Source of the DNA: an uncultured Thalassolituus sp.
GTDB taxonomy: Bacteria > Pseudomonadota > Gammaproteobacteria > Pseudomonadales > Oceanobacteraceae
DNA length: 64,000 nt
Direction of reading: 5' to 3'
Assembly: GCF_950066645.1 (NCBI RefSeq)
Contig: NZ_CATMFB010000011.1
Span: forward strand, 1-64,000
The translations under genes and the position numbers were made by a program. The notes under the pieces were generated by a model. The model was not told the DNA's origin. It saw only the letters and a program-made list of their open reading frames with translations, and searched no databases. Of this stretch, positions 35,504-44,666 are shown piece after piece (positions within the stretch are counted from its first letter, which is position 1; each line of letters begins with the position of its first letter).

Positions 35504-35923
35504 TCAGGATCTGGCGGGGCCGATCAGCCAGTGTGCCAGCCGGTTTCCGGCAATCAGAGCAAGCAGAAACCAGATAATCTCTGGTCTGAAACTCAGCAGG
35601 TCGACCAGAGCAGGCCCCGGACACAATCCCACCAACCCCCAGCCAACACCAAACAGAACGGCACCCACTATCAGGCGCACATCGATCCGCTGCAGAGAAG
35701 GCAGATGAAATTCTCCTCCGGCAAAAGGCTGTGAACGCCCTTTCGACCAGTGGAATGCAAAGAAGAACACGACCACAGCCGCCCCCATCACTGCCATCAG
35801 CTCGGGCTTCCACTGACCAAAAATATCCAGAAACGCACGCACCTTGGCCGGGTCGTTCATTCCGGAAAGCAGAAGACCCAGTCCGAACAACAGACCACTC
35901 ACCAGCGCCAGAATGGCATTCAT
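35504..35923 (-). CDS. YeeE/YedE-family sulfur transporter, second half protein
   Basis: 139 residues, four or so membrane helices. LSGMNDPAKVRAFLDI and GVGWGLVGLCPGPALVDL match the half-length YeeE/YedE proteins, with the conserved Cys in GLCPGP. Its ATG overlaps the stop of the partner half protein upstream. Together the pair equals one full-length thiosulfate/sulfur-handling channel. Confidence 0.88.
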   Translation of the reverse strand: MNAILALVSGLLFGLGLLLSGMNDPAKVRAFLDIFGQWKPELMAVMGAAVVVFFFAFHWSKGRSQPFAGGEFHLPSLQRIDVRLIVGAVLFGVGWGLVGLCPGPALVDLLSFRPEIIWFLLALIAGNRLAHWLIGPARS

Positions 35924-36330
35924 ACCGAGCCCCCCAATTGGTTCATAACTGCCACCGTCGCAATGCCAGCCGCCATAAACACCAGAGTCGCAGTAACAGA
36001 GCGCAGTGACAGGCGCCCCATGCCACAGACGCCATGACCGCTGGTACAGCCATTACCTATGTAGGTACCAAAACCGACCAGAAGACCTGCCGCAATTAAC
36101 AGTCGCGGGTCATCAGTGATCGTCATGGGTGCTTCCGCTCCAGCAAGATGAAAGAGCGGGTAAGCCGCCACCAGACCGATGAAAAACCAGAGCGACCAGC
36201 GACGCTGTGGCTCGTTCAAAGCAAACAGGCTGGACATCACACCTGTCATACCACTGATACGGCCGATACCCAGCCAGAGAACGGCCGCGGCAAGCCCGAT
36301 CAGCAGACCGCCGGCTAATTCAGAATACAT
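35920..36330 (-). CDS. YeeE/YedE-family sulfur transporter, first half protein
   Basis: 136 residues with several helices and the block GNGCTSGHGVCGMGRLSLRS, whose cysteines are the conserved thiol sites of YeeE/YedE (DUF395) proteins. The family moves thiosulfate or sulfur-containing groups into the cell. It is the first gene of a two-gene operon with 35504-35923 and overlaps it by four bases. No rhodanese or TusA-like gene is beside it. Confidence 0.9.
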   Translation of the reverse strand: MYSELAGGLLIGLAAAVLWLGIGRISGMTGVMSSLFALNEPQRRWSLWFFIGLVAAYPLFHLAGAEAPMTITDDPRLLIAAGLLVGFGTYIGNGCTSGHGVCGMGRLSLRSVTATLVFMAAGIATVAVMNQLGGSV

Positions 36331-36472
36331 TCATACCTCCGCATCGCGGGACTTCAGAACTGAGGGGCGCATTCTACCTCAGACGGCAGCGAGGGTCTTA
36401 TCCACAGAGAGTTTTTACCAGAGCAGCAAAGCCCTATACTGAAGGTTACTGAAACAGTCACAGGATAAAGAC

Positions 36473-37837
36473 ATGACGTCAGCAGTCATCCAGGGCCAGC
36501 AGGGTACCCCGCTCCATCTGATTGAAAAACATGCCTACCAGGGCTGGCTGGAACAACAGCCCGCTATGACAAAGCAATGGCTCAGTGCCACTAACTTCAA
36601 AGGCTACGGTGTATCCGTTATTCCTGCCAATGATGGACAGGTCAGCGCCGCCCTGTGCGTTGTCGAATCTCTGGGGGATTACTTTGCCTGTGGTCAGCTT
36701 GCCAGCACGCTGCCGGAAGGCACATATGTGCTTGCCGCCGCTCTGAACAGTGCCGACCTGACCGCCGTCGCCTTTGGCTGGGGTATCGGTGCCTACCGGT
36801 TTGACCGTTATACAGAGAAAGCGCCAGCACGAGCCTTACTGGCGGTCGACGATGCCAATGTTCTGGCCGATGCAACACGCCTGATTGAAGGGACCTCCCG
36901 CGTACGTGACCTGATCAATACTCCGGCGTCAGACATGATGCCGCAAAATCTGGCTCAGACCGTGAAAGCCCTGGCCGAAGAGTTCGACGCCACTTTTCAC
37001 GAAGTGGTTGGCGATGAGCTGCTGAAGCAGAATTACCCTATGATCCATGCTGTTGGTCGCGCCAGCGTACATCAACCTCGTCTGCTGGATCTCACCTGGG
37101 GTGACGACAAGCATCCAAAAGTCACCCTGGTAGGCAAGGGTATCTGTTTCGACAGTGGCGGCCTCAACCTGAAGCCCGGCGAAGCCATGCGTCAGATGAA
37201 GAAAGATATGGGGGGCGCTGCGCACACCATCGGGCTGGCTTACCTCATCATGGCTGCCAACCTGCCTGTCCGCCTGCGCCTGCTGGTTCCCGCGGCTGAA
37301 AACGCCGTGAGTGGCGATGCCTTCCGCCCGGGCGACGTATTGCCTACCCGCAAAGGCCTGACGGTCGAGATTGATAATACCGATGCAGAAGGCCGTCTGG
37401 TGCTGTGTGATGCATTGTTTGAGGGGGCAAGCGAACAACCTGATCTGATGATCGACTTCGCCACTCTGACCGGCGCCTGCCGTGTGGCACTGGGCACGGA
37501 CCTGCCCGGCTTCTTCACTAACCAGAAGCAACTGGCCGGAGACCTGATGCAGGCTGGCGAAAAAGTCAGCGACCCTGTCTGGAACCTGCCACTCTTCCGC
37601 ATGTACAAAGAAGCGCTGCACAGCGAAGTAGCAGACATGGTGAACTCAGTGCCCAGCCCGTTTGGCGGCGCAATCACCGCAGCTCTGTATCTGGAAGCGT
37701 TCGTCGGTGATTGTCCTTGGGTTCACTTTGATGTGATGGCGTGGAACCGCCGGGCGTTCCCGGGCCGTCCGGTCGGTGGAGAAGCCATGGGGATGCGCGC
37801 AATGTTTGATTATCTGCGCAACCGCTATCAGGGTTGA
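36473..37837 (+). CDS. M17-family leucyl aminopeptidase
   Basis: 454 residues. The M17 active site is clear: VGKGICFDSGGLNLKP (metal and catalytic Lys), KKDMGGAAHTIGLA, and NTDAEGRLVLCDAL with the bicarbonate-site Arg. It removes N-terminal residues from peptides using two metal ions and normally forms a cytosolic hexamer. The N-terminal domain is shorter than in PepA, closer to the PepB-like group. Divergent from the YeeE/YedE operon; closed by its own terminator. Confidence 0.93.
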   Translation: MTSAVIQGQQGTPLHLIEKHAYQGWLEQQPAMTKQWLSATNFKGYGVSVIPANDGQVSAALCVVESLGDYFACGQLASTLPEGTYVLAAALNSADLTAVAFGWGIGAYRFDRYTEKAPARALLAVDDANVLADATRLIEGTSRVRDLINTPASDMMPQNLAQTVKALAEEFDATFHEVVGDELLKQNYPMIHAVGRASVHQPRLLDLTWGDDKHPKVTLVGKGICFDSGGLNLKPGEAMRQMKKDMGGAAHTIGLAYLIMAANLPVRLRLLVPAAENAVSGDAFRPGDVLPTRKGLTVEIDNTDAEGRLVLCDALFEGASEQPDLMIDFATLTGACRVALGTDLPGFFTNQKQLAGDLMQAGEKVSDPVWNLPLFRMYKEALHSEVADMVNSVPSPFGGAITAALYLEAFVGDCPWVHFDVMAWNRRAFPGRPVGGEAMGMRAMFDYLRNRYQG

Positions 37838-37850
37838 AACGACGTACACT

Positions 37851-37879
37851 AAAAAAACCCGGCAATTGCCGGGTTTTTT
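37851..37879. terminator. Bidirectional terminator
   Basis: AAAAAAACCCGGCA and TGCCGGGTTTTTT pair almost without a loop. It lies between the convergent aminopeptidase and 37898-38764 genes. Confidence 0.9.
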
Positions 37880-37897
37880 CAGGAGTTCACACCAGGA

Positions 37898-38764
37898 TCA
37901 GGCAGTTTTACTGTCTGAATTAGTGCTGTAAATATCATCAACGGTGACTTCAACGTTCTCAGGCTTGTGGTTCACCACTGCAGAACTGGCCTGCTTCTGC
38001 GTCTTACGCGTACCTTTCTTGAACAGAGTACGACGTGCATCCAGAATCACGCGGCCAAACGATACCCAGTCCATAGAACCAACACATGCCATTTCGTCAC
38101 CCTGAGCCCAGCCCGGGTTACGGCTTTCGAAGAAGGCAATCTTAGGCACCGCACGCTCTTTCTCGGTGATCGGAGTCACGAAATCAGACAGAGCACAGGC
38201 ATCGTCACCAAAGTCCAGCAGACCGGTTTCACGGTTCAGCTTACCTGGGAAGATATTATCCGCAGCAGCAAACGCAACTTCTTTCAGCTTCGGATCATCG
38301 CCATCGATGTTCGGATAATACTTGTAGAAGTTGTTCGCCAGAATCAGGTAAGTACGGTAGCCCATAGAAATCAGGAACCAGTACATTGGCAGCGTTGGGT
38401 GACGCAGACGCTCAGACAGCAACCAGCGGAAGAAAGACTGCGGGAAGGCTTTAGTTCCCCAGTATTCCTTAGACATAACAGTATCACCGCTGAACAGAAT
38501 ACGGGTCGGCTTACCATCAACTTCAATGGTACGGGCAACACCTGTTGAAAACCCTACGACTTTGCCGTCGGTTTTACGTTTAGCGATGTGCGCGCCGGTT
38601 TTATTAGAGAAATCTTCCAGGAACTGTGAGAACGGCGTGTTCTGGTAATACACCTTGAACAGCTCATACATTCCCAGACATTCGTCCAGAGTAATATCTT
38701 CGCGCTTTTTGAAGCGCATTTTGATAGGTGGCAGTTTTTTTGCCGTGCTCTTGTTGGCAGACAT
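37898..38764 (-). CDS. Conserved hypothetical protein, possibly GNAT-fold
   Basis: 288 residues, no named family recognised. The first half reads like a GNAT acyltransferase: KKREDITLDECLGMYELFKV, KRKTDGKVVGFSTGVARTIE, then the buried strand RILFSGDTVMSKEYWG and a helix after it. The tail is basic and then acidic (KKGTRKTQKQASSAV; VEVTVDDIYSTNSDSKTA). No signal peptide or membrane helix. The upstream leader region is long (see 38765-39195). It is isolated between two terminating regions. Function unknown. Confidence 0.6.
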   Translation of the reverse strand: MSANKSTAKKLPPIKMRFKKREDITLDECLGMYELFKVYYQNTPFSQFLEDFSNKTGAHIAKRKTDGKVVGFSTGVARTIEVDGKPTRILFSGDTVMSKEYWGTKAFPQSFFRWLLSERLRHPTLPMYWFLISMGYRTYLILANNFYKYYPNIDGDDPKLKEVAFAAADNIFPGKLNRETGLLDFGDDACALSDFVTPITEKERAVPKIAFFESRNPGWAQGDEMACVGSMDWVSFGRVILDARRTLFKKGTRKTQKQASSAVVNHKPENVEVTVDDIYSTNSDSKTA

Positions 38765-39195
38765 AGTGAGAACTCCTGTCCCTCGCGGGGCTCATTTATT
38801 GTATTTATCGAGCATTCAGGTCGGGCTACCCCCGGACTTCCTGTCCTGCCATGCTTCCCGGGAAACAGAGACGAAAAAGCCACCCCTCACTGGAAACCTG
38901 GGCATTCCCGGCCCGTGAGCTGTGGATCATCGTGTATTCACTGGGTTGCATGCGTTCAAGAAGCATCTTGCTTCTCTGGATGTCCGAGTCAGGTCCCTAA
39001 CCTGAAACTGAGACAGCCTAGCCTGGCATTACCGGTCCCTTACCGGTAACAGAACCAATATACAGTTGTTCAGAAAACAAAAATCTGTCTATTAAGTTCA
39101 GAAGTGCGAGTTTACGCCTTTTTGGCCGGTCGCCAATGGGCAATTTGAGCCAGCAGGCGCATGGCTCAAAATGGCATAGACTAATGTGACTTTAG
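38765..39195. other. Long intergenic region with hairpins, possible structured leader
   Basis: No gene seen. It holds a perfect hairpin TTACCGGT/ACCGGTAA at 39029-39049, an AGAAGC/GCTTCT hairpin near 38959-38975, and a short palindrome GTGACTTTAGTCAC at 39186-39199 overlapping the carbonic anhydrase stop. A 5' leader or small RNA for the gene at 37898-38764 would fit the size. Confidence 0.35.
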
Positions 39196-39855
39196 TCACT
39201 TCAAATCTGCTATCTCTTGCTGGTAGTGATCATCGAAGGATTCGAAGGCAGTGCTGTTGTGACCACAGCAGCGGATAGAGCCGGTTTCAATATTATAGAC
39301 CCAGCCATGAATCTCTACCTTTCCGGTGGCCAGTTTGGCAGCTACGACAGGATGGGTACGCAGGTGCTGTACCTGCTGCAGAACATTCTCTTCAATGGCC
39401 TCATTCAGATGTTCGTGACCAAGGCATGCCCCACTCTCAATACCGTTGCGCTCGCGCACAATCTCCATCGCCGAGCGACAGTGGCCCAGCCACTCTTTAA
39501 CGTGGGGCAACCCCTTCAGGGCATCGAGATTCAGTGCACCTTTCACCGCACCACAGTCAGTGTGACCACACACAATGATATGACGCACGCCAAGCACAGC
39601 CACTGCGTACTCAATTGACGCTGTCATACCACCGGTTTCGTTTGAATGAGGGGGGATGACATTGCCAGCATTCCGACAGATAAACAGGTCACCCGGGTCA
39701 GAACCCGTCAGCAGGTTCGGATCAATACGCGAGTCGGAGCAGGTGATAAAAAGAAAGTCCGGGTTCTGTCCACCCGCCAGGGTCCCGAACAGGTCTTTAC
39801 GCTGTGGATAAACATTCTTGCGAAAGTTAAGAACACCCTTGATTACGTCTTTCAC
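39196..39855 (-). CDS. can: Beta-class carbonic anhydrase
   Basis: 219 residues from GTG 39855, which follows GAGAGG by seven bases; the longer frame to 39930 has no such site. Zinc ligands are CSDSR (Cys, Asp-Arg dyad), then HTDCGAVKG with His and Cys. It interconverts CO2 and bicarbonate. It lies on the same strand as, and downstream of, pycBA, whose biotin carboxylase uses bicarbonate. Physical linkage suggests it feeds that reaction, though the ~107-base gap may hold its own promoter. Confidence 0.94.
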   Translation of the reverse strand: MKDVIKGVLNFRKNVYPQRKDLFGTLAGGQNPDFLFITCSDSRIDPNLLTGSDPGDLFICRNAGNVIPPHSNETGGMTASIEYAVAVLGVRHIIVCGHTDCGAVKGALNLDALKGLPHVKEWLGHCRSAMEIVRERNGIESGACLGHEHLNEAIEENVLQQVQHLRTHPVVAAKLATGKVEIHGWVYNIETGSIRCCGHNSTAFESFDDHYQQEIADLK

Positions 39856-39962
39856 TGCTAATCCTCTCAATACAAGTGCAACGGCACTGCTGAATACTTC
39901 ACAAGTGCCAAGGATAATGAATTGCGCCACATCCGACTATGACTGTGGCGCCCTGATCGCAA

Positions 39963-41771
39963 TTAAACGATTTCGATCAATACCTCTCCGGGCGTCACGC
40001 GGTCGCCCTTGCCGACATGAACTGCTTTGACTGTGCCGGCAATATTTGAATTGACTTCGGTTTCCATCTTCATGGCTTCTGTCACCATGACCGCCTGCCC
40101 GGCTTTTACGCTGTCTCCCACCGCGACCAGTACGTCCACCACATTACCGGGCATCGCAGTCGTCACGTGACCCGGCTCAGTCGCACGGGCACGGCGTGCG
40201 CCCGGACCTTCGGCAACAAATTCGTTGAGCGGTTCAAACACCACTTCTTCGGGCATCCCATCCATCGACAGATACACCTTACGCCGGCCGCCATCCAGAG
40301 CTCCGACGCCGGTGACCGCAATTTCGTATTTTTCACCATGAACGTCGATGACAAATTCGGTCGCCTGAGTAGTAGTGGCCTTGCCTTTCCCGGCAGCGTC
40401 AGGGGGCAGCAATTCTTCAGGTTTCAGAGAGCCGTCGGCCCGTTGTTGAAGATATTCACGTCCGAGATCCGGAAACATGGCGAACGTAAGAACGTCTTCC
40501 TCACTCGTCGCCAGTGCACCAATATCATCGCGGAGTTTATTCAGTTCAGGCTGCAGCAGGTCTGCCGGCCGTCCCTCAATCAACTCACCATTACCAATCG
40601 CTTTCTTCTGCAGGTCGGCATTAACCGGCGCCGGTGCCTGACCGTATCCCCCCTGCAGGTAGCGTTTCACTTCGTTGGTGATGGTTTTATAACGCTGCCC
40701 GGCGAGAACGTTGTACACGGCCTGAGTACCGACAATCTGAGAAGTCGGTGTCACAAGCGGAGGGTAACCAAGGTCTTTCCGCACCAGCGGAATTTCTGTA
40801 AATACCTCGCGGATACGATCAAGCGCATTCTGCTCTTTTAACTGATTCGCCAGATTAGACATCATGCCACCCGGCACCTGATTCACCTGAACGGAGACAT
40901 CCTCGCGGGTAAATTCACTCTCAAACTGATGATATTTTTTCCGCACTTCGCGGAAGTAATCCGCGACTTCACTTAGTAATTCAAGATCAAGTTCTGTGTC
41001 GTAGGGCGTCCCTTTCAGCGCCGCCACCTGAGACTCTGTTGCGGGATGACTGGTGCCGCTGGAAAACGAAGAAATGGCGGTATCAATCCGGTCAACACCG
41101 GCTTCCACTGCTTTCAGCTGACACAAAGGTGCAAGACCGGCCGTTGAGTGACTGTGCAGCACAACGGGGACCTGAATTTCCGCCTTGAGCGCTGCCACCA
41201 GATCGTACGTTGCATAGGGCGTCAGCAGACCCGCCATATCTTTGATTGCGATAGAATCGGCCCCCATCGCCACCATGTCGTGTGCCTGCTTAACAAAGGC
41301 TTCAGGGGTGTGTACGGGCGACGTGGTATAGCAGATAGTCCCCTGTGCATGCTTACCGGCTTTTTTTACAGCCTTCATTGCAGTTTCGAGATTCCGTACG
41401 TCATTTAATGCATCGAAAATACGGAAAACATCGATACCGTTGTCTGCCGACTTCTGCACAAAGGCTTCCACAACATCATCTGCGTAATGGCGGTATCCCA
41501 ACAGATTCTGCCCGCGCAATAACATCTGCAGACGTGTATTTGGCAGCGCTTTTCTTAACTGACGCAGGCGCTCCCACGGGTCCTCTTTCAGAAAACGTAC
41601 ACACGCATCAAAAGTAGCGCCGCCCCAGACTTCCAGTGACCAGTAGCCCACTTTATCCAGCTTTTCGCAGATGGGTAGCATATCCTCAGTGCGCAGACGG
41701 GTCGCAATCAATGACTGATGAGCATCACGCAGTACGACATCGGTGACTTCAATTTTCTTGGGTGTAGTCAT
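39963..41771 (-). CDS. pycB: Pyruvate carboxylase subunit B (carboxyltransferase + biotinyl domain)
   Basis: 602 residues. The carboxyltransferase barrel starts VVLRDAHQSLIATRLRTEDM; VVLHSHSTAGLAPLCQLKA and the TIM-barrel metal site follow. The C-terminal biotinyl domain carries VTEAMKMETEV, where the middle Lys is biotinylated. It transfers carboxyl from biotin to pyruvate to make oxaloacetate. No sodium-pump subunits are nearby, so the anaplerotic pyruvate carboxylase role is preferred over oxaloacetate decarboxylase. Starts 25 bases after pycA. Confidence 0.93.
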   Translation of the reverse strand: MTTPKKIEVTDVVLRDAHQSLIATRLRTEDMLPICEKLDKVGYWSLEVWGGATFDACVRFLKEDPWERLRQLRKALPNTRLQMLLRGQNLLGYRHYADDVVEAFVQKSADNGIDVFRIFDALNDVRNLETAMKAVKKAGKHAQGTICYTTSPVHTPEAFVKQAHDMVAMGADSIAIKDMAGLLTPYATYDLVAALKAEIQVPVVLHSHSTAGLAPLCQLKAVEAGVDRIDTAISSFSSGTSHPATESQVAALKGTPYDTELDLELLSEVADYFREVRKKYHQFESEFTREDVSVQVNQVPGGMMSNLANQLKEQNALDRIREVFTEIPLVRKDLGYPPLVTPTSQIVGTQAVYNVLAGQRYKTITNEVKRYLQGGYGQAPAPVNADLQKKAIGNGELIEGRPADLLQPELNKLRDDIGALATSEEDVLTFAMFPDLGREYLQQRADGSLKPEELLPPDAAGKGKATTTQATEFVIDVHGEKYEIAVTGVGALDGGRRKVYLSMDGMPEEVVFEPLNEFVAEGPGARRARATEPGHVTTAMPGNVVDVLVAVGDSVKAGQAVMVTEAMKMETEVNSNIAGTVKAVHVGKGDRVTPGEVLIEIV

Positions 41772-41796
41772 AATTCTGTTCTCCTTTTATGCCCGC

Positions 41797-43212
41797 TTAA
41801 AAGCCAGCATGAGCAGTGATGGCAGCAGCGATAGCTAAAGCCACTTCGCTGGGATGTCGTTTGGTTGAATAATTCAGTAATTCAGGGTGTGACGGTACGA
41901 AGCTGGTATCAAAACAGGCATTGGCAAAATCCGGATGCCCCAGAATCTGCTGATAGTACTGAGCCGTGGTTTTAATACCGTGCAATCGCATGTCATCAAG
42001 TGCGCGTTTGCCCCGTGCGATAACCTCTTCCCAGGTCAGCGCCCAGACCACCAGCTTCAAACACATAGAGTCGAAATAAGGGGGAATTTCATAGCCGGTA
42101 TAAATAGCGGTATCTACCCGGACACCCGGGCCACCGGGTGCGTAATAGTGAGAAATACGCCCGAAACTCGGAAGAAAATCATTTTTCGGGTCTTCCGCAT
42201 TAATACGGAACTGCAGGGCATAGCCCCGGTGCTGAATGTCTTCCTGACGAACACTGAGTGGCAGGTCACCCGCAATCCGTAGCTGTTCCCTGACAATATC
42301 AATGCCCGTGATAGCTTCAGTAATCGTGTGCTCGACCTGCACACGTGTATTCATTTCCATGAAATACACTTCATTCCCCGAGAGCAGAAACTCTACCGTT
42401 CCGGCATTCACGTAACCCACGGCCTCGGCAGCTTTCACCGCCAGACCACCGATATAGCTGCGCTGCTCCGGCGTCAGCTGAGGGCTGGGCGCAATCTCAA
42501 TCAGCTTCTGGTTACGGCGTTGGATAGAGCAGTCACGCTCAAACAGGTGCACAACCTGCCCCTGACTGTCGCCCAGGATCTGAACTTCGATATGACGGGG
42601 ATTAACAATGCATTTTTCCAGGAACACTTCTGCCGAGCCAAAAGCCGTGGTCGCTTCAGAAATGACCCGGGGGTACTGCTGGCGTAACTCATCTGGAGAG
42701 TCGCAACGACGGATACCGCGACCACCACCCCCGGATGTCGCTTTGATCATCACCGGATAACCGACTTTGTCTGCCAACGCCAATGCTTCGTTAACGTCAG
42801 CCAGGTTGCCGTCTGACCCCGGCGTAATCGGTACTCCGGCAGCACGCATACTGTCCCGCGCCTGAGTTTTATCTCCCATGCGGTGGATGACATCAGACGA
42901 GGGGCCAATAAAAGTGACGCCCTTTTCTTCGCACAGACGCGCGAACTCCGCATTTTCAGAGAGAAAACCATACCCCGGATGAATAGCATCACAGCCGGTC
43001 TGAACCGCCAGATTGACGATGCCTGCCGGGTCCAGATAACCGCGCAGTGGGTCTGCACCCACGGAGTAGGCTTCATCCGCCCTCTTTACGTGCAGGCCAT
43101 AGCGATCCGGCTCGGTATAAATAGCCACCGAACGGATTCCCGCCTCAGCACACGCCCTGACGATCCGGACGGCGATCTCGCCCCGGTTCGCAATCATCAC
43201 CTTCTTCAGCAT
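41797..43212 (-). CDS. pycA: Pyruvate carboxylase subunit A (biotin carboxylase)
   Basis: 471 residues from ATG 43212, which follows GAGG by eight bases; this gives the canonical MLKKVMIANRGEIAVRIVRA (an in-frame ATG at 43245 is upstream of it). ATP-grasp features are the glycine loop KATSGGGGRGIR and FMEMNTRVQVEHTITE. It carboxylates the biotin of PycB using ATP and bicarbonate. First gene of pycA-pycB; a LysR gene is divergent from it across an operator-like palindrome. Confidence 0.94.
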   Translation of the reverse strand: MLKKVMIANRGEIAVRIVRACAEAGIRSVAIYTEPDRYGLHVKRADEAYSVGADPLRGYLDPAGIVNLAVQTGCDAIHPGYGFLSENAEFARLCEEKGVTFIGPSSDVIHRMGDKTQARDSMRAAGVPITPGSDGNLADVNEALALADKVGYPVMIKATSGGGGRGIRRCDSPDELRQQYPRVISEATTAFGSAEVFLEKCIVNPRHIEVQILGDSQGQVVHLFERDCSIQRRNQKLIEIAPSPQLTPEQRSYIGGLAVKAAEAVGYVNAGTVEFLLSGNEVYFMEMNTRVQVEHTITEAITGIDIVREQLRIAGDLPLSVRQEDIQHRGYALQFRINAEDPKNDFLPSFGRISHYYAPGGPGVRVDTAIYTGYEIPPYFDSMCLKLVVWALTWEEVIARGKRALDDMRLHGIKTTAQYYQQILGHPDFANACFDTSFVPSHPELLNYSTKRHPSEVALAIAAAITAHAGF

Positions 43213-43292
43213 GAGTCCATCCTCAGTCTGTGTATGTCCACACACTAGCGCAGCGCTATATAAAAGTAATAATTGATATTTTTTACCTTATC

Positions 43293-43310
43293 TATAAGTT
43301 ATTACTTATA
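43293..43310. promoter_or_regulatory. LysR-type operator candidate between pycA and the regulator gene
   Basis: TATAAGT-TATT-ACTTATA is a perfect inverted repeat in a very AT-rich gap, 9 bases before the LysR ATG. It fits the T-N11-A style of LysR boxes. Confidence 0.6.
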
Positions 43311-43318
43311 TATAGAGC

Positions 43319-44293
43319 ATGAGCAGTGACAACGTGCCCCTGACCGTACAAAAACTAGCCAGCAGACTGACATTTCGCCAGCTTCAGGTATTTAAAGCTG
43401 TCTACGATCTTCGTAGTTACAGCCAGGCGGGCGATCTGCTCGGCTTGACGCAACCGGCAGTCAGCAGCCAGATCCGACAGCTTGAACAGGGGCTGAATAT
43501 GCCGCTGTTCGAATACATAGGACGGCGCCTCCACACAACGGCAGCAGGTGAACGCCTTATCGAAGCAGTGCGGGGGATCTTTACCGAGGTAGCAGATCTG
43601 CAGACGGATCTTGCCGCGCTCGAAGGCCGGGTCGCCGGCGAACTCCGGCTTGTCGCGGTAAATACGGCTCAGTATGTAGTGCCTTACCTGCTGCGGGCAT
43701 TCCTGGATCTGAACCCGGAAGTACAGATCAAAGTGACCGTAGTTAACCGCGCAAATGCGATTGAGCGCCTGAGTAATAACAGCGATGATCTGGTCATCAT
43801 GGGCATGGTCCCCGAGGGGCGCCCTCTGACGTCACTGCCATTTCTCGACAACGAACTGGTGCCCGTGATTCCGACTGGCCATCCACTATCAGGGCGTAAC
43901 AAGATTCCAGCGGACGAGTTTCTGGCGAGTCAGTTACTGATGCGGGAGTCCGGTTCCGGAAGCCGGCTGGCGCTTGAGGTTCATTGTCAGGCCGCACGAC
44001 TGAAACGCCCGGAGGGTATGGAACTGGGCTCAAATGACGCGGTAAAACATGCGGTACTGGCCGGGCTGGGCGTCGCCGTTCTGCCACGCCTCAGTATTTT
44101 GTCAGAGCTGCACCTCGGGGCGCTGGAAGTCGCCGATGTACAGGGGTTCCCACTTCGCAGAAGCTGGTGTCTTGTTTACCCTGCCAACAAGCACCTGACA
44201 CCGTCGTCACGCGCGTTCGTCGACTATATTCAGCAGAACATCGCCAGCTTTGCCCAGCTTATCCGCAGGCAGAACCATCAGAGACCACGGTAA
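43319..44293 (+). CDS. LysR-family transcriptional regulator
   Basis: 324 residues. N-terminal HTH: LTFRQLQVFKAVYDLRSYSQ, then LLGLTQPAVSSQIRQLEQGL and LFEYIGRRLHTT. The LysR substrate-binding domain fills the rest. Its position, divergent from pycA, makes it the likely pyruvate-carboxylase regulator, like the CbbR/PycR branch this HTH resembles. The weak ribosome site and operator at 43293-43310 suggest it may repress itself. Its end overlaps the convergent YjbR gene by 16 bases. Confidence 0.93.
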   Translation: MSSDNVPLTVQKLASRLTFRQLQVFKAVYDLRSYSQAGDLLGLTQPAVSSQIRQLEQGLNMPLFEYIGRRLHTTAAGERLIEAVRGIFTEVADLQTDLAALEGRVAGELRLVAVNTAQYVVPYLLRAFLDLNPEVQIKVTVVNRANAIERLSNNSDDLVIMGMVPEGRPLTSLPFLDNELVPVIPTGHPLSGRNKIPADEFLASQLLMRESGSGSRLALEVHCQAARLKRPEGMELGSNDAVKHAVLAGLGVAVLPRLSILSELHLGALEVADVQGFPLRRSWCLVYPANKHLTPSSRAFVDYIQQNIASFAQLIRRQNHQRPR

Positions 44294-44664
44294 AGCACCG
44301 CCGAACCATGTCTGGCCTCTAATCCTGCCCGTGCTTTGCGGGTCATGCCCCTGATCACCAGAGCATAGCTGTGATCGATCATGCGCTCGATTTCGCTGTC
44401 AGGCACATCCCCCTGAATAAAAACCGTGTTCCAATGGGTTTTATTCATGTGATAGCCAGCAATCACATCGGTAAAGACATCCCGCAATTGCTGCGCCTGA
44501 TGGGGATCGCACTTCAGGTTAACAATCTGGCGATCCCGGTAGACCGTTGCCAGCGCAAACATTTTTTCACCGACTTTGTAGACCACCGGTGTCGGCCCAA
44601 AGGGATAGCTCGCTTCCGATTCCGGCAATGACAGCAGATATTCTTTCAGATGCTCAGGCGACAC
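44278..44664 (-). CDS. MmcQ/YjbR-family protein
   Basis: 128 residues, the family's usual size. YLLSLPESEASYPFGPTPVV at the start, FALATVYRDRQIVNLKCDP and NKTHWNTVFIQGDVPDSEI are the standard YjbR blocks; the fold is CyaY-like and DNA binding is suspected in the family. Starts two bases after the stop of the AhpC/TSA-like gene, so co-transcribed with it. Precise function unknown. Confidence 0.9.
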   Translation of the reverse strand: MSPEHLKEYLLSLPESEASYPFGPTPVVYKVGEKMFALATVYRDRQIVNLKCDPHQAQQLRDVFTDVIAGYHMNKTHWNTVFIQGDVPDSEIERMIDHSYALVIRGMTRKARAGLEARHGSAVLYRGL

Positions 44665-44666
44665 GC

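Noticed and set aside
36929-37621. 230-codon minus-strand ORF within the aminopeptidase gene
   Set aside because: Antisense to the M17 active-site region; no start context or motif.
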